Part shown: in pieces, positions 55,131-64,000 of the stretch
How the letters are laid out: each line of letters starts with the position of its first letter
Position numbering within the stretch: the first letter of the stretch is position 1
Source: Bimastos eiseni
Lineage: Eukaryota; Annelida; Clitellata; Crassiclitellata; Lumbricidae
Assembly: GCA_959347315.1 (NCBI GenBank)
Contig: OY365814.1
Span: 31,598,032 to 31,662,031 of the forward strand
DNA length: 64,000 bases
Direction: 5' to 3'
Made by a program: the position numbers and the translations under genes
The notes under the pieces: model-generated
Databases searched by the model: none
The model's input: only the letters and a program-made list of their open reading frames with translations
Told to the model about the DNA's origin: nothing

Positions 55131-56080
55131 AATCCGATTGAAATGAACGATTGAAGGATGGAAAGGATGAAGGTGGAGGGTAGGAAGGTGGAAAGGAGAG
55201 CCAGGAAGATAGGAGGAAAGAGATGAAAGATTAGAGGAGGAGAATATGGGAGGAAGAGATTGGCAAGAGGAATAGAAGGAGAGGGTGAGAAGAAGTTGGA
55301 GGAGGAGGAGGAGGAGGAGGAGGAGCATAAGAACAAGAGAACGAGAGAGGAGGCGGTGAAAGAGGAACAAGAGGAGGGAGCTGAAGAGGAGGATGAGGAG
55401 GTAGATGAGGCTAAAAGAATAATTATAGAGGTTGTAGATGACTTGGTGTCTAATTAGGAGTAGGCTGAAGGGGAAAAGAAGGAACAATATATGGAAGAGT
55501 AGGAATGTTAGGAGGAGACTGACGTATTTGAAATGGGGAATTTGAAGAGGAGGATGGAAGATGAGCTGGAATTGGAAGAATGGGAGGAAGAGGAGCAAGA
55601 TGTACTCGAGGAATAGTTATGGGAGGAGGAATGCGCATGAGAGCTTCGGTCCATTGTTGTGAAGGAAGGACATGATGACAGAGATGGGAGCGGTTGGGAA
55701 AAAGAAATGAGCGCATTGAAGGCGGTTGGGAAAAACAGAGGAACGCAATGAAGGGAAGAAGAAGCTGCAAAAGAGACCGTCATCGCTTGGTCAATGTTTC
55801 TAAAGGGCGCCAGTTTATTCGCGAGCGCTGAAGATAAGGGAAGGATTGGAGCCACAGGATAAGGAGTTGATGCAGGGAGGATGAGAAGGAGAAGGAAGAG
55901 GGACAGGGACGGGAATGGAAAGTAGGCATAAGGATCGGAAGGGGAATGAGGGGAAAGAGTAGGCGAAAAGGAAACAATATGATGAAGTGGAAGAAGAGAA
56001 TGAGGATGGATTTGGAAGGGAAGAAAGAGCGAAAAAGTTGACGTGAGGAAGAGGAGAGAGGTTGGTTCAAGGAGGAGGAT
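55131..56080. repeat. Purine-rich (GGA/GAA) low-complexity region
   Basis: Almost 1 kb of GGAAG/AGGAG-rich plus strand. Long minus-strand frames rich in Leu, Phe, Ser and Pro follow from the base composition and are not genes. Confidence 0.85.
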
Positions 56081-56370
56081 GAATAACAATAGAAGAAAAA
56101 TGAAGAATAACAATAGGAGAAAAATAAAGAATAACAATAGGAGAAAAATGAAGAATAACAATAGAAGAAAAATGAAGAATAACAATAGGAGAAAAATGAA
56201 GAATAACAATAGAAGAAAAATGAAGAATAACAATAGAAGAAAAATGAAGAATAACAATAGGAGAAAAATGAAGAATAACAATAGAAGAAAAATGAAGAAT
56301 AACAATAGAAGAAAAATGAAGAATAACAATAGGAGAAAAATGAAGAATAACAATAGGAGAAGATTTATGA
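56081..56370. repeat. 24-bp minisatellite
   Basis: About twelve copies of a 24-bp unit (AAAATGAAGAATAACAATAG plus AARG-type variation). Since 24 is a multiple of three it stays open in several frames, giving repeated NNRRKMKN and FIFLLLLF peptides. Confidence 0.95.
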
Positions 56371-56805
56371 ATAGAACGAGAAAAAACAACGAGAGGAAGA
56401 ATAGGAATTGGAGTGCAGGGCTTCAGTGGCGTCGCTACCATCGATTTTTTCATCATTTTTTTACTTAAATATTTTTTCCATTGAGAAATTACCTGAGCCA
56501 CCCGGCATTAAAAGCGTTACCACGTTGCTGTAATCATTTCGCGATGGCTGCAATTTCCCGAGTGTTTAACTTGCATTAACCAAAGCTATCTTTATGGCTT
56601 GTATGATTCAGCCGAGGACTATGCCGCTTTGAATAGTATCACTAATTCACTATTGAATGATTATGACGGCATCCTTACAAACAAATGATTATTATTCTTA
56701 CATTTTTATTTACATGAAAAATCATGTATTATGAAGGATATGCAATGGCCTCTCTCTTATTCCCCAATCTGCCTCACCTGGCCTCTAATCCTAGCAACGC
56801 CACTG
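56371..56805. other. No gene seen
   Basis: Ordinary AT-rich sequence between two repeat tracts. Confidence 0.4.
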
Positions 56806-57070
56806 GATGGATGGATGGATGGATGGATGGATGGATGGATGGATGGATGGAGCGAGAGAAATCATGAAGAGGAGGAATTGGAATAGGGTGAGATGGATGG
56901 AGGATGGGGCGAGAGAAAGTAGAAGGATGAGGAGCAAAAGGAATTGTAGGAGATGGATGAATGGGATAAGGGATGGGAGGAGGAATATAAGAATAAGATG
57001 GGATGGATGGATTGGACGAGGGATAATAGGAAGCGAAGGAAGAGGAGGATCAGGCTTTGACTGAGATCCG
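56806..57070. repeat. (GGAT)n tract and GA-rich degenerate repeat
   Basis: About eleven TGGA units, then degenerate GGATGGAGGATGGGGCGAG-like sequence resembling the 58-bp minisatellite at 41 kb (GGATTGGACGAGGGA occurs in both). Confidence 0.85.
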
Positions 57071-57157
57071 GTGAAGAGGAGGAAGAGGGTGGATTTATGA
57101 CTCTTGTTGGTATTAGCAACTGAGACAACGCAGCTGGACAGCCTTATGGAGGATACG

Positions 57158-57223
<66 letters not shown>

Positions 57224-57440
57224 CTGTCTGTGTGTGTCTCTCTCGCTGTCTGTCTGTCTCTGTCTCTGTCTCTCTCTCTCAGTCTCTCTCTCTCTCTCTG
57301 TATTTCTGTGTGTCTTTCTGTCTGTCTCTCTCTCTCTCTGTATTTCTCTGTGTCTTTCTGTCTCTCTCTGACTCTGTTGCCTCTCTCTGTCAGTGTCTCT
57401 CTGTTTCTCTGTCTGTCTGTATGTCTCTCTGTCTTTCTTT

Positions 57441-57509
<69 letters not shown>

Positions 57510-57535
57510 ACATATATATATATACATATATCTCA
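57158..57535. repeat. Compound (CA)n-(TA)n-(TCTG/CT)n-(TA)n microsatellite
   Basis: CA repeats, TA repeats, about 220 bp of CTCT/CTGT-rich sequence, then about 70 bp of TA repeats. All frames across it are low complexity. Confidence 0.95.
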
Positions 57536-57604
57536 CTATTGTTTATTCTCAGCATTAGTATTCGTCATTTTTCTTCATTATCAGAACTCATTCCTTCTCA
57601 TCAC

Positions 57605-57695
57605 CACAGGACCATCTTCCACTTAATTCTCCTTCCACTTAATTCTCCTTCCACTTAATTCTCCTTCCATTTAATCCTCCGTCCATTTAATTCTC
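57605..57695. repeat. 15-bp CTTAATTCTCCTTCCA minisatellite
   Basis: About five direct units of TTCCACTTAATTCTCC. Confidence 0.85.
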
Positions 57696-57819
57696 CCACG
57701 TTCTTCCTCGTTCTCACTCACTGCTCATTTTGAGAAGTGTGTTGTGTGCAATGAGTAGGATGAATTTTCCATCGCCCTCCATCGCCGTCTCATTTTCCCA
57801 CCTTCCCTCAATCCTATCT

Positions 57820-58045
57820 GAACGGCAGTCATATTTATGCAGTTCAAGCGTCTTCATTTTCTTAGCCTCGACATTCTACGGGTTCGGATGGCCAATCCTC
57901 TTCCTAGTCGTCTCATCTTGCCACCATTTTAGGTTACGGTCAGTATACAAGTTACAGCTGGGTTTTATATGGGGTGCATTCCCCAACCTCTCGATTGACG
58001 GTCGAGCACGCTAACCACTATGCACAACCGCTCAAGCATTGCGTC
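57820..58045 (-). repeat. tRNA-derived SINE
   Basis: On the minus strand, GTGCATAGTGGTTAGCGTGC resembles a tRNA A-box region. GACCGTCAATCGAGAGGTTG follows, with a decayed B box (AGGTTGGGGAATGCACCCC). A body with GAAGAGGATTGGCCATCC and AAGACGCTTGAACTG comes next. The order fits a tRNA-derived SINE with internal pol III promoter. The B box is degenerate, so this copy is probably inactive. Confidence 0.65.
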
Positions 58046-58189
58046 GAAATGACGTTTAAATCCTGATCTAATTAGTTTCGGTGATCATGCAATTTGAAAT
58101 GATCGTAAATTGGATGGCTATTGGGGATCGGTCGTCTGATGATTTCAACCCACCGTGTAATTGGCAAACGATAACGCAGATGAGTCGGT

Positions 58190-58690
58190 CTCCCCGTCTG
58201 TCTGTCTCTTTGCTTGTCTGTCTCTGCCTTCCTGTCCGTATGTCTGCGTCATTGTCTCTTTGTCTGTCTGTTTGTCTGCCTCGTCACTGGTAGAATTTTT
58301 GTCTGTTTGCCTGCCTGCCTGCCTATCTGTGTACCGGACCTGTCTGTCTCGCTGTCTATCTCCGGTAAATCTGTCTGTCTGTTTGCCTGCTTGCCCGCCT
58401 GCTTGTCTGTCTAACTGTCTGTTTGTCTGCCTGCCTGCCTGCCTGTCTGTTTCACTTTCTGTTTTTCTGTCTGCCTTGCTGTCTCACTGTCTGATTGTCT
58501 GCCTGCCTGCCTGTCTGACTCACACTATGTTTGCCTGCCTGCCTTCCTACCTGCCTGCTTGCCTGCCTGCATGTCTCAATGTCTGACCACAGCCTTCCGT
58601 CTACTTTCCTGCGTCATCGCATGTCTACATCTGTCTGTATGCCCGTGTCTGTCCGTCTATCTGTGTGTGCACATATCTCTTGCATTTCGT
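58190..58690. repeat. Degenerate (CTGY)n tract
   Basis: CTGTCTGT and CTGCCTGC units with interruptions. The Cys/Leu/Ser-rich frames are artefacts. Confidence 0.9.
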
Positions 58691-59880
58691 TCCTCCACTG
58701 CGAATGTGATTGACACTTTTGACAGCCAATCACGTTCAACTCTGTCAAAAGAAACTCGAAGGCAACGTCTCCCTTTCCATACAGCTATCATTTTTATAGC
58801 TCTTTTTTATAGCTGCTGCTAAATGCCGGAAACGCACAACTGCTATGAGGAGAACAACCATCAGGTGGAATTGCTACGCTCTTCTGTTTGCTATGCTGCT
58901 TCGTAGGCCTACCTGGTGTGCTACCATTTTCACTTGGCCGAGGAATACAACGTGCTATGATGCTATAGGTGTAAGGCTCCCGTGTAGTGGAATGGCCCTG
59001 TCCTTAGCAATTTTAAATTTATTATTATAATCAGCATTATTTTAATTTATATTGTCTTTTTTATTATCATTGTTATTATTGTTATTAATTTTTCCCCGAG
59101 GTCCATAGGATCCCTTGGGGACTTGAATATTATCTAAAAATAAAAGAAAACATCTGGACGGCCCCTATTTGTCGTTGAGATCCAGTGCCGCATTGAACCG
59201 CTGAATCACGATGGCAAGACGCTGATTATTATTTTAATTGTTTTGTTATTATTATTGTTGTTATTATTATTATTTATCAATTAATTAATTAGCTTATTAT
59301 TTAAATAATTAGCAACCTCCGTGGCCCGGTATACATCGTCCAAGGTATCAACCCATGATGCACCAAAACCAAGTCGTACTAAGGCTAGCAGCACCCAGAA
59401 GATCATTCCTCAGGTCTAAGGTATTATTAATCTTAATCATCAAAGAAAGCACAGCGGGGCGCTCCGCTGCAATATGCGTTTCTGCTCTTCGTTGTTCCAA
59501 CGGGCCACGGCCATTGGCATTAACAGCGCCGCCTGGTGACTCAGACCATCGTCACCTGTGGCGCCCTATGATACGCGGAGGTTATTGACGACTTCCTTTC
59601 AACGATCGCCCTGGGGTTTACTATGACAACAAGTGGTCTCCGCGGTGGAACAACTGCGCCGTCAGCCGGATTAATGGTGTTGTCATGGAAACGGTGGCGT
59701 TGTCGTGGAGACAATTGTGCTGCTGCTTCTGGACTCCATGGCGCTGCGGAGACAATGGCGTTGCCGACAGTGGAATCAATGCCTTAGTCATGGAGACGAA
59801 ATGTGCCAATGCATTCAGTATAAGAAGCGACCGAAGATCGGCGGACCACGTCACAGCGATGTGACAGGCGATACAGGGTG
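58691..59880. other. No supported gene
   Basis: ATT-rich tracts occur near 59030-59090 and 59220-59310. At about 59640-59800 there is an imperfect repeat of GGCGTTGTCGTGGAGACAAT. A minus-strand GTGATTCAGCGGTTCAATGC at about 59210-59180 is mildly tRNA A-box-like. No gene stands out. Confidence 0.4.
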
Positions 59881-60255
59881 GTCAAATAACGCCAAAAATA
59901 AAGTGCAGGTTTTTAGTCGAATTGCGCTAAAAATGAAGTGCTAAAAGCGACATGAGATGGTCAAATAACGCCAAATATCGAGTGCCAAAAACGACATAAG
60001 ATGTGGAAATTACACCAAAAATAGAGTGCCAAAAAGGACATAGTTCTAAGAGGGTCAAATTGCGCCAAACATCGAGTGCCAAAGATATATAAGATGGCCA
60101 AACTAAATTAGGCCAAAAAATAAAGTGCAATATTGGTCGAATTACGCCAATAATAAAGTGCAAAAAATGGCATTACGATGGTCAAATTGTGCCAAAATAA
60201 AAGAACTTTGCAAATGTTGGTCGGATTACGCCAAAATAAAGTGCAGAAAGCAACA
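59878..60255. repeat. Degenerate ~50-60 bp minisatellite (GCCAAAAATAAAGTGC)
   Basis: About seven units of the type GGTCAAATTACGCCAAAAAT followed by AAAGTGCMAAAAACGACAT. Spacing varies between units. Confidence 0.8.
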
Positions 60256-61148
60256 CAGTCTGCTCATCAGCCGTCATTGTGAAATGGCGACGTAACTGAA
60301 CGAAATAGCGTTACTGTGGAACGCAGGGAAGCAATGAACGGACGAATCCGTCGGATATTGGACCCCAATTAAGCCGAGATGGCGCAGAAGAGACCCGTCG
60401 GGGTTTTCGTCATTTAAGCCATCGCTATAAAGCAGAAACAGGCGGCATCTGCTAAGAAAAGCATCCGCTCAAAAGACACGAAATGAAGAGGGTTTAATTA
60501 AATCGAACAGGATTTGGACGACTTGGCAGAGAATCGACGTCTGGAGCGGGATATTTACAGACGAAGCTTGGGCTAAGATGTTGACACACAACGCGTCACT
60601 GACGAAGAAGCTGCGTAACTGGGGCGCGTGATGCATTCTGGTCTGTCTGCGGGAATAACAGTGGGCTAAACAGTAGCTGTTAAACTGCATGTACTCTTTA
60701 AATTCAACGTGGAAGCCAAGAAAGGATGATCCAATTTTGTTGGGCTTACATGGTAATTATAATTACTACTAACTAGCTGTCAATCCCTGAAGAATCAAGG
60801 GTCGAAAAATATAATAGCTCACGATTCAATCCTTTTCCTCCCATTGCACAGAAAGGCTACAACTTGCGCCTCGAAGGAAAGGAAATTCAGCGGCCGTCGC
60901 AATGTTGACCCGTGAAACGCCCTCCGAACAACGTTGTTTCACGCGTATATTAGTAACGGCGATTCAATCGATTAAAAATTGAGTTTCATACATTAAGTGT
61001 GCATTTCATTTGAATAAATGCAAGTATACTTACATTACAAGATTTAATTTTAATAACTGCAAATATAGTTACACAGATGTGAATAACACTTGCTTGAAGC
61101 GCGAATCGGACCCACTTTTTAAAACTCTTGCAACGAATAAACGTAGGT
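60256..61148. other. No gene seen
   Basis: Mixed sequence with a purine-rich stretch. Frames are short and domain-free. Confidence 0.4.
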
Positions 61149-61262
61149 CAACTTCTGTCCAATCACACGCTTCTGCGCGTCAAATATATAGGTTAGCTTC
61201 TAATATTTCGGTCAACTTCTGTCCAATCACGCGTTTTAGATGCAACTTCTGTCCAATCACGA
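61149..61262. repeat. Three CAACTTCTGTCCAATCAC repeats
   Basis: The 18-bp word, with CACG/CACAC following, occurs at about 61150, 61209 and 61242. Each includes a CCAAT box on the plus strand. It may be a small regulatory cluster or a short decayed tandem repeat. Confidence 0.6.
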
Positions 61263-61523
61263 ACCTTAGAAGTGACGGACAAGCACGTGACTTAGGTAAT
61301 TATATAGATAGATATTTATTATTTATAATTATTAATTGATTAATTAGATTTTTAATTAATTAATAAATTTATTGATTAATCGATTTATTAGGTAAATAAT
61401 TAATCAATGAATGTGTAACGCGCAAGGTCATGCCATAAGTATTCCAAATCCTATTAATGTTTTCTGCTGGCTACCCTCTTTTGGTGCACCCTAAAATTTT
61501 AGGTTGGGTGGAATTGCTTATGT

Positions 61524-62583
61524 CAGTGGCTCTCAAGGAGCTCTGTGACGGCTCTCCAAAGCATTACAGAATATGACAGTTTTATATGTTGAAATAAAAT
61601 TGGAAGCAAGGAAAAAGTTTTGGATCGTTTATTTTAACTATTGCCACATTTTAAATAATTTTTCAGATAGAAAAGGCAGAACTTCTTCGCATGGTTTTTG
61701 AACATGGCATTTCAAGTGACATTGCAAAGAATCTGAACCAATTGAATTTGAAGTTGCTATGTTCCCATTTTGCAACTGAATTTCCTTCATTTTTTTATCA
61801 ACTTGTTTATGCATGCAAACCGTTTGATGAAATACTTCCTAAATCAGAGTTAGGCACCGGGATAACGACAGAGAATTCCCTGCGGGGATCAATTATTCGT
61901 AATCTCAAAAGGTCTAAGGCGCCAATTGAAATATATAATCGCAATATATCAGCTAATTCACGAGCACTGCGTCGAATCAGACTGGTTGTTTAGAGTGTAG
62001 TCCAGTGGAGTTCGAGGTCAGGTTCCCAGAGGGGTCTTTAATTATGGTGTTAGTTGGGAGGCTGAGGATCGGATGAGTCAGGATATGAGTTCTTGAAGAG
62101 ATGATGCCTCAGTTTTGAGTGGAAACTCATGGGGTGATTGATAGAGCAGCCCGATGCAGATGAATGGGGAGTTGGAAAATTTTCGGAATTCAGAGGGGGA
62201 GATCATTACAGAGGTGTGGTGCACTGTTGGATAGGCCTATCGCTCGTTTGAAGAACTTGATAAAAGTGTCACGGTGTGCATCTTTAGTTGTCAAACTGCA
62301 AAGCCAGGTTTCTCATTAGCTCGTAACCATGACATAAAGATTAACACATGGATGAGTTGTTTTAATTGATTATTTATCTAATTCAAATTATCGTTGTGAG
62401 GTCAATTTTCTTAGATATATTATGATTAAAAAACAACAGGCTACTGATGCTAGTTGCTATAGTAAAAAATTGCATCATTAGCCGAATAATTGCTTTTGTT
62501 GTGCTCGTAAAACCACGGCGGCTCCCAAAAGTTGCTCAACTTGGCAATGCGGCTTATCACCGAAGAAAGGTTGGTGACCACTG
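61524..62583. mobile_element. hAT-like element, about 1.06 kb, carrying an open frame
   Basis: The ends are CAGTGGCTCTCAAGG and, in reverse complement, CAGTGGTCACCAACC, a common hAT type. The flanks GCTTATGT (61516-61523) and GCTTACAT (62584-62591) match at 6 of 8 positions, as expected for an old 8-bp duplication. Confidence 0.55.
61667..61993 (+). CDS. Possible terminal exon of unknown protein inside the hAT-like element
   Basis: A strong 3' splice-site-like sequence (AAATAATTTTTCAG, ending 61666) precedes an open frame. It reads IEKAELLRMVFEHGISSDIA, KNLNQLNLKLLCSHFATEFP and so on to a TAG at 61993. The first third looks alpha-helical and vaguely like a SAP-type or transposase accessory segment, but I do not recognise the family. 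It could be a decayed hAT transposase exon or a captured host exon. The final part (about 61955-62040) resembles 12608-12730, so it may be transposon-derived. Confidence 0.35.
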   Translation: MEKAELLRMVFEHGISSDIAKNLNQLNLKLLCSHFATEFPSFFYQLVYACKPFDEILPKSELGTGITTENSLRGSIIRNLKRSKAPIEIYNRNISANSRALRRIRLVV

Positions 62584-62591
62584 GCTTACAT

Positions 62592-63537
62592 CTTCCAAAT
62601 ATTTCATAAATATTACGGTGTTGGCGATGTTTTCTACTCTGTTAGCGCGTCCCCCGCAATTTGATGTTGGTGATGGAGCTGCATATAACGCCCCCAATAT
62701 TCTGTTTGAGCTGTCCCTCACAAGCCCAGAGGTTGCCTGAACCAAATCTGCGCCTATGCTTGTCACCCTTTAGACAATCCTTCTGGTTTGACGTAGCGCT
62801 CGAGAATAAGCTCGTGCACTGCACTTCGATTTGACGCTTTAGAATTTAGAGTTTAGACCCTACTTGCGGTTGAGAGCGCCTCCAGAAAAAGATTATCAGT
62901 AACATCCCATGCAATCACAGCGAAATCAATCACTCAGATCTTGGACTTTCCCTGATGATCCAACGAGGTTGGAACCCTCTGGTGTGAGATCGTGAGACGG
63001 TTTCAGTTCCGATCTTGGGAGATTAAGAAGCTGAGAAGTGATGGGTGAAAGACCTGATCGTAAGCAGGAAAGAAATCGCGGATCATCGGGAAATAAATAT
63101 TACAGAATTATGATAGAGAAGAAAGAATTGTGTTCATATCTGGTAAGTGGCAGACTAACTCGCCCCTAGTCAGAAGTCGATTAGCTTGTGCTAAGCTTGG
63201 GATTGGTTCGTGATAAGTAAAAAAATGACAGGTCCGTGTGAAACCAGGTTGTGACGTAAGGGAAGCCCACTACTCGAGCCTTCATTCCGTTTGATAAATT
63301 ATTCTGTACGCTCCCGGGTGAGTATCCGAGCATCCGCCTTCTGCTTCAGAAACGCTGTAGGAATCTGCTGCAGGGTAAGTGCCCAATGTGTTGCGAGATC
63401 GCGGGAAGGACTGATTACAGTTTCCGGAGAGATAAATACTGACAAGTCCTTCACTGAAGCGCCGTTGATTTTTTTTCATTAGAAAGTGGCACTTTGTTTA
63501 ACGACGGATATCATGATAAGATTTGCCGGATATGGCA
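62592..63537. other. No supported gene
   Basis: Overlapping frames on both strands at 62447-62824 are partly inside the hAT-like element and have no domain. The rest is ordinary sequence. Confidence 0.35.
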
Positions 63538-63935
63538 AACACTAGTATCTTCTCAGAGTCTAGCAAGCATTAGTACCTTCTCAGATTTCGGTCCCACTAG
63601 TACCTTCTGAGAGTCTAGCAAACACTAGTATTATCTCAGAGTCTAACAAGCATCAGTACTTTCTCAGATTTCGGTCCCATTAGTACCTTCTGAGAGTCTA
63701 GCAGCATTGGTACATTAATTTCCAGAGTTTAGCCACGTTAGTACCTGAACTGAGATTTTTGCCGCGTTAGTACCTTCTAAGAGCCTAACGACATTAGTTC
63801 CTTCTGAGAGTCCGACAACATTAGTACCTTCTGACAGTCTAGCAATTAGTACCTTCTGAGATTCTAGAAACATTAGTACCTTCTGAGAGTCTATCAGCAT
63901 TAGTACATTCTCAGGGTTTAGCCACATTACTCAAT
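63538..63935. repeat. ~30-bp minisatellite (CATTAGTACCTTCTGAGAGT)
   Basis: About thirteen units of CATTAGTACCTTCTGAGAGT followed by CTAGCAA, with variants such as TCAGATTTCGGTCCC. At the left, CAGATTTCGGTCCCACTAGT occurs twice about 90 bp apart, marking a higher-order three-unit period. Confidence 0.9.
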
Positions 63936-64000
63936 GGCGTTATTTGAACTCGGAAGACATTATAATTTCTCGAATATGACCTCACTAGTGTCTGGTTGAG

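Noticed and set aside
55068..56501. Leu/Phe-rich 'multi-membrane' frames of up to 293 codons
   Set aside because: They come from a purine-rich tract and a 24-bp minisatellite. The apparent hydrophobic repeats are base-composition artefacts.

Overview
This is eukaryotic nuclear DNA, most likely from a non-vertebrate animal. It is AT-rich and gene-poor. It is packed with non-LTR retrotransposon remnants, hAT-like DNA transposons, dispersed repeats and long microsatellites. The only convincing host genes are three C2H2 zinc-finger genes. A LINE with a 2A-like peptide (GDIESNPGP) fits groups such as sea urchins or amphioxus, where such elements are known. The species cannot be fixed from the sequence alone.

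Region 1 (about 5.3-35 kb) is a tandem zinc-finger cluster on the minus strand. The genes lie at 5596-7299, 17107-18966 and 27859-29802. Each sits in a related duplication unit: finger exon, shared 3' flank, shared 5' flank, then a non-coding suite to the right. That suite has arrays of a ~34-bp repeat (core AGCTGGATTGATG), a TTTACGATTCCCAC module and a CTAGCGAATAAAT module. Units 2 and 3 share an almost identical last ~185 codons and ~0.9 kb of 3' flank, yet their finger arrays differ. This suggests very recent duplication or gene conversion. The ~34-bp repeat is also the interior of mobile elements. Five copies (13591-14447, 16236-16549, 25404-25702, 26974-27287, 33288-33556) have inverted ends built from short CGAA-rich subrepeats, with 8-9 bp target duplications. 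Foldback or MULE-like elements may therefore be seeding satellite arrays around the gene family.

Nested insertions inside region 1 can be ordered in time. They include hAT elements with intact 8-bp target duplications (3300-4813, 8200-8919, 11043-11375), an almost full-length degenerate LINE (21540-24535), and a 5'-truncated LINE with a 9-bp target duplication (25799-26841) that splits a duplicated copy.

Region 2 (about 36-50 kb) has no convincing gene. It is a mosaic of one degenerate repeat family (cores GACGCTAATGATC and ACACCTTTTAAACG) in both orientations. It also holds a perfect 68-bp palindrome, LINE 3' ends, a 58-bp minisatellite with an alternating two-unit pattern, and a ~370-bp repeat present twice.

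Region 3 (about 50-64 kb) is dominated by simple and minisatellite DNA: GACT, CAGA, purine-rich, a 24-bp minisatellite, CA/TA and CTGY tracts. The many long open frames there are repeat translations, not genes. It also contains a tRNA-derived SINE, a hAT-like element (61524-62583) carrying an open frame behind a good splice acceptor, and a ~30-bp minisatellite at the right edge.
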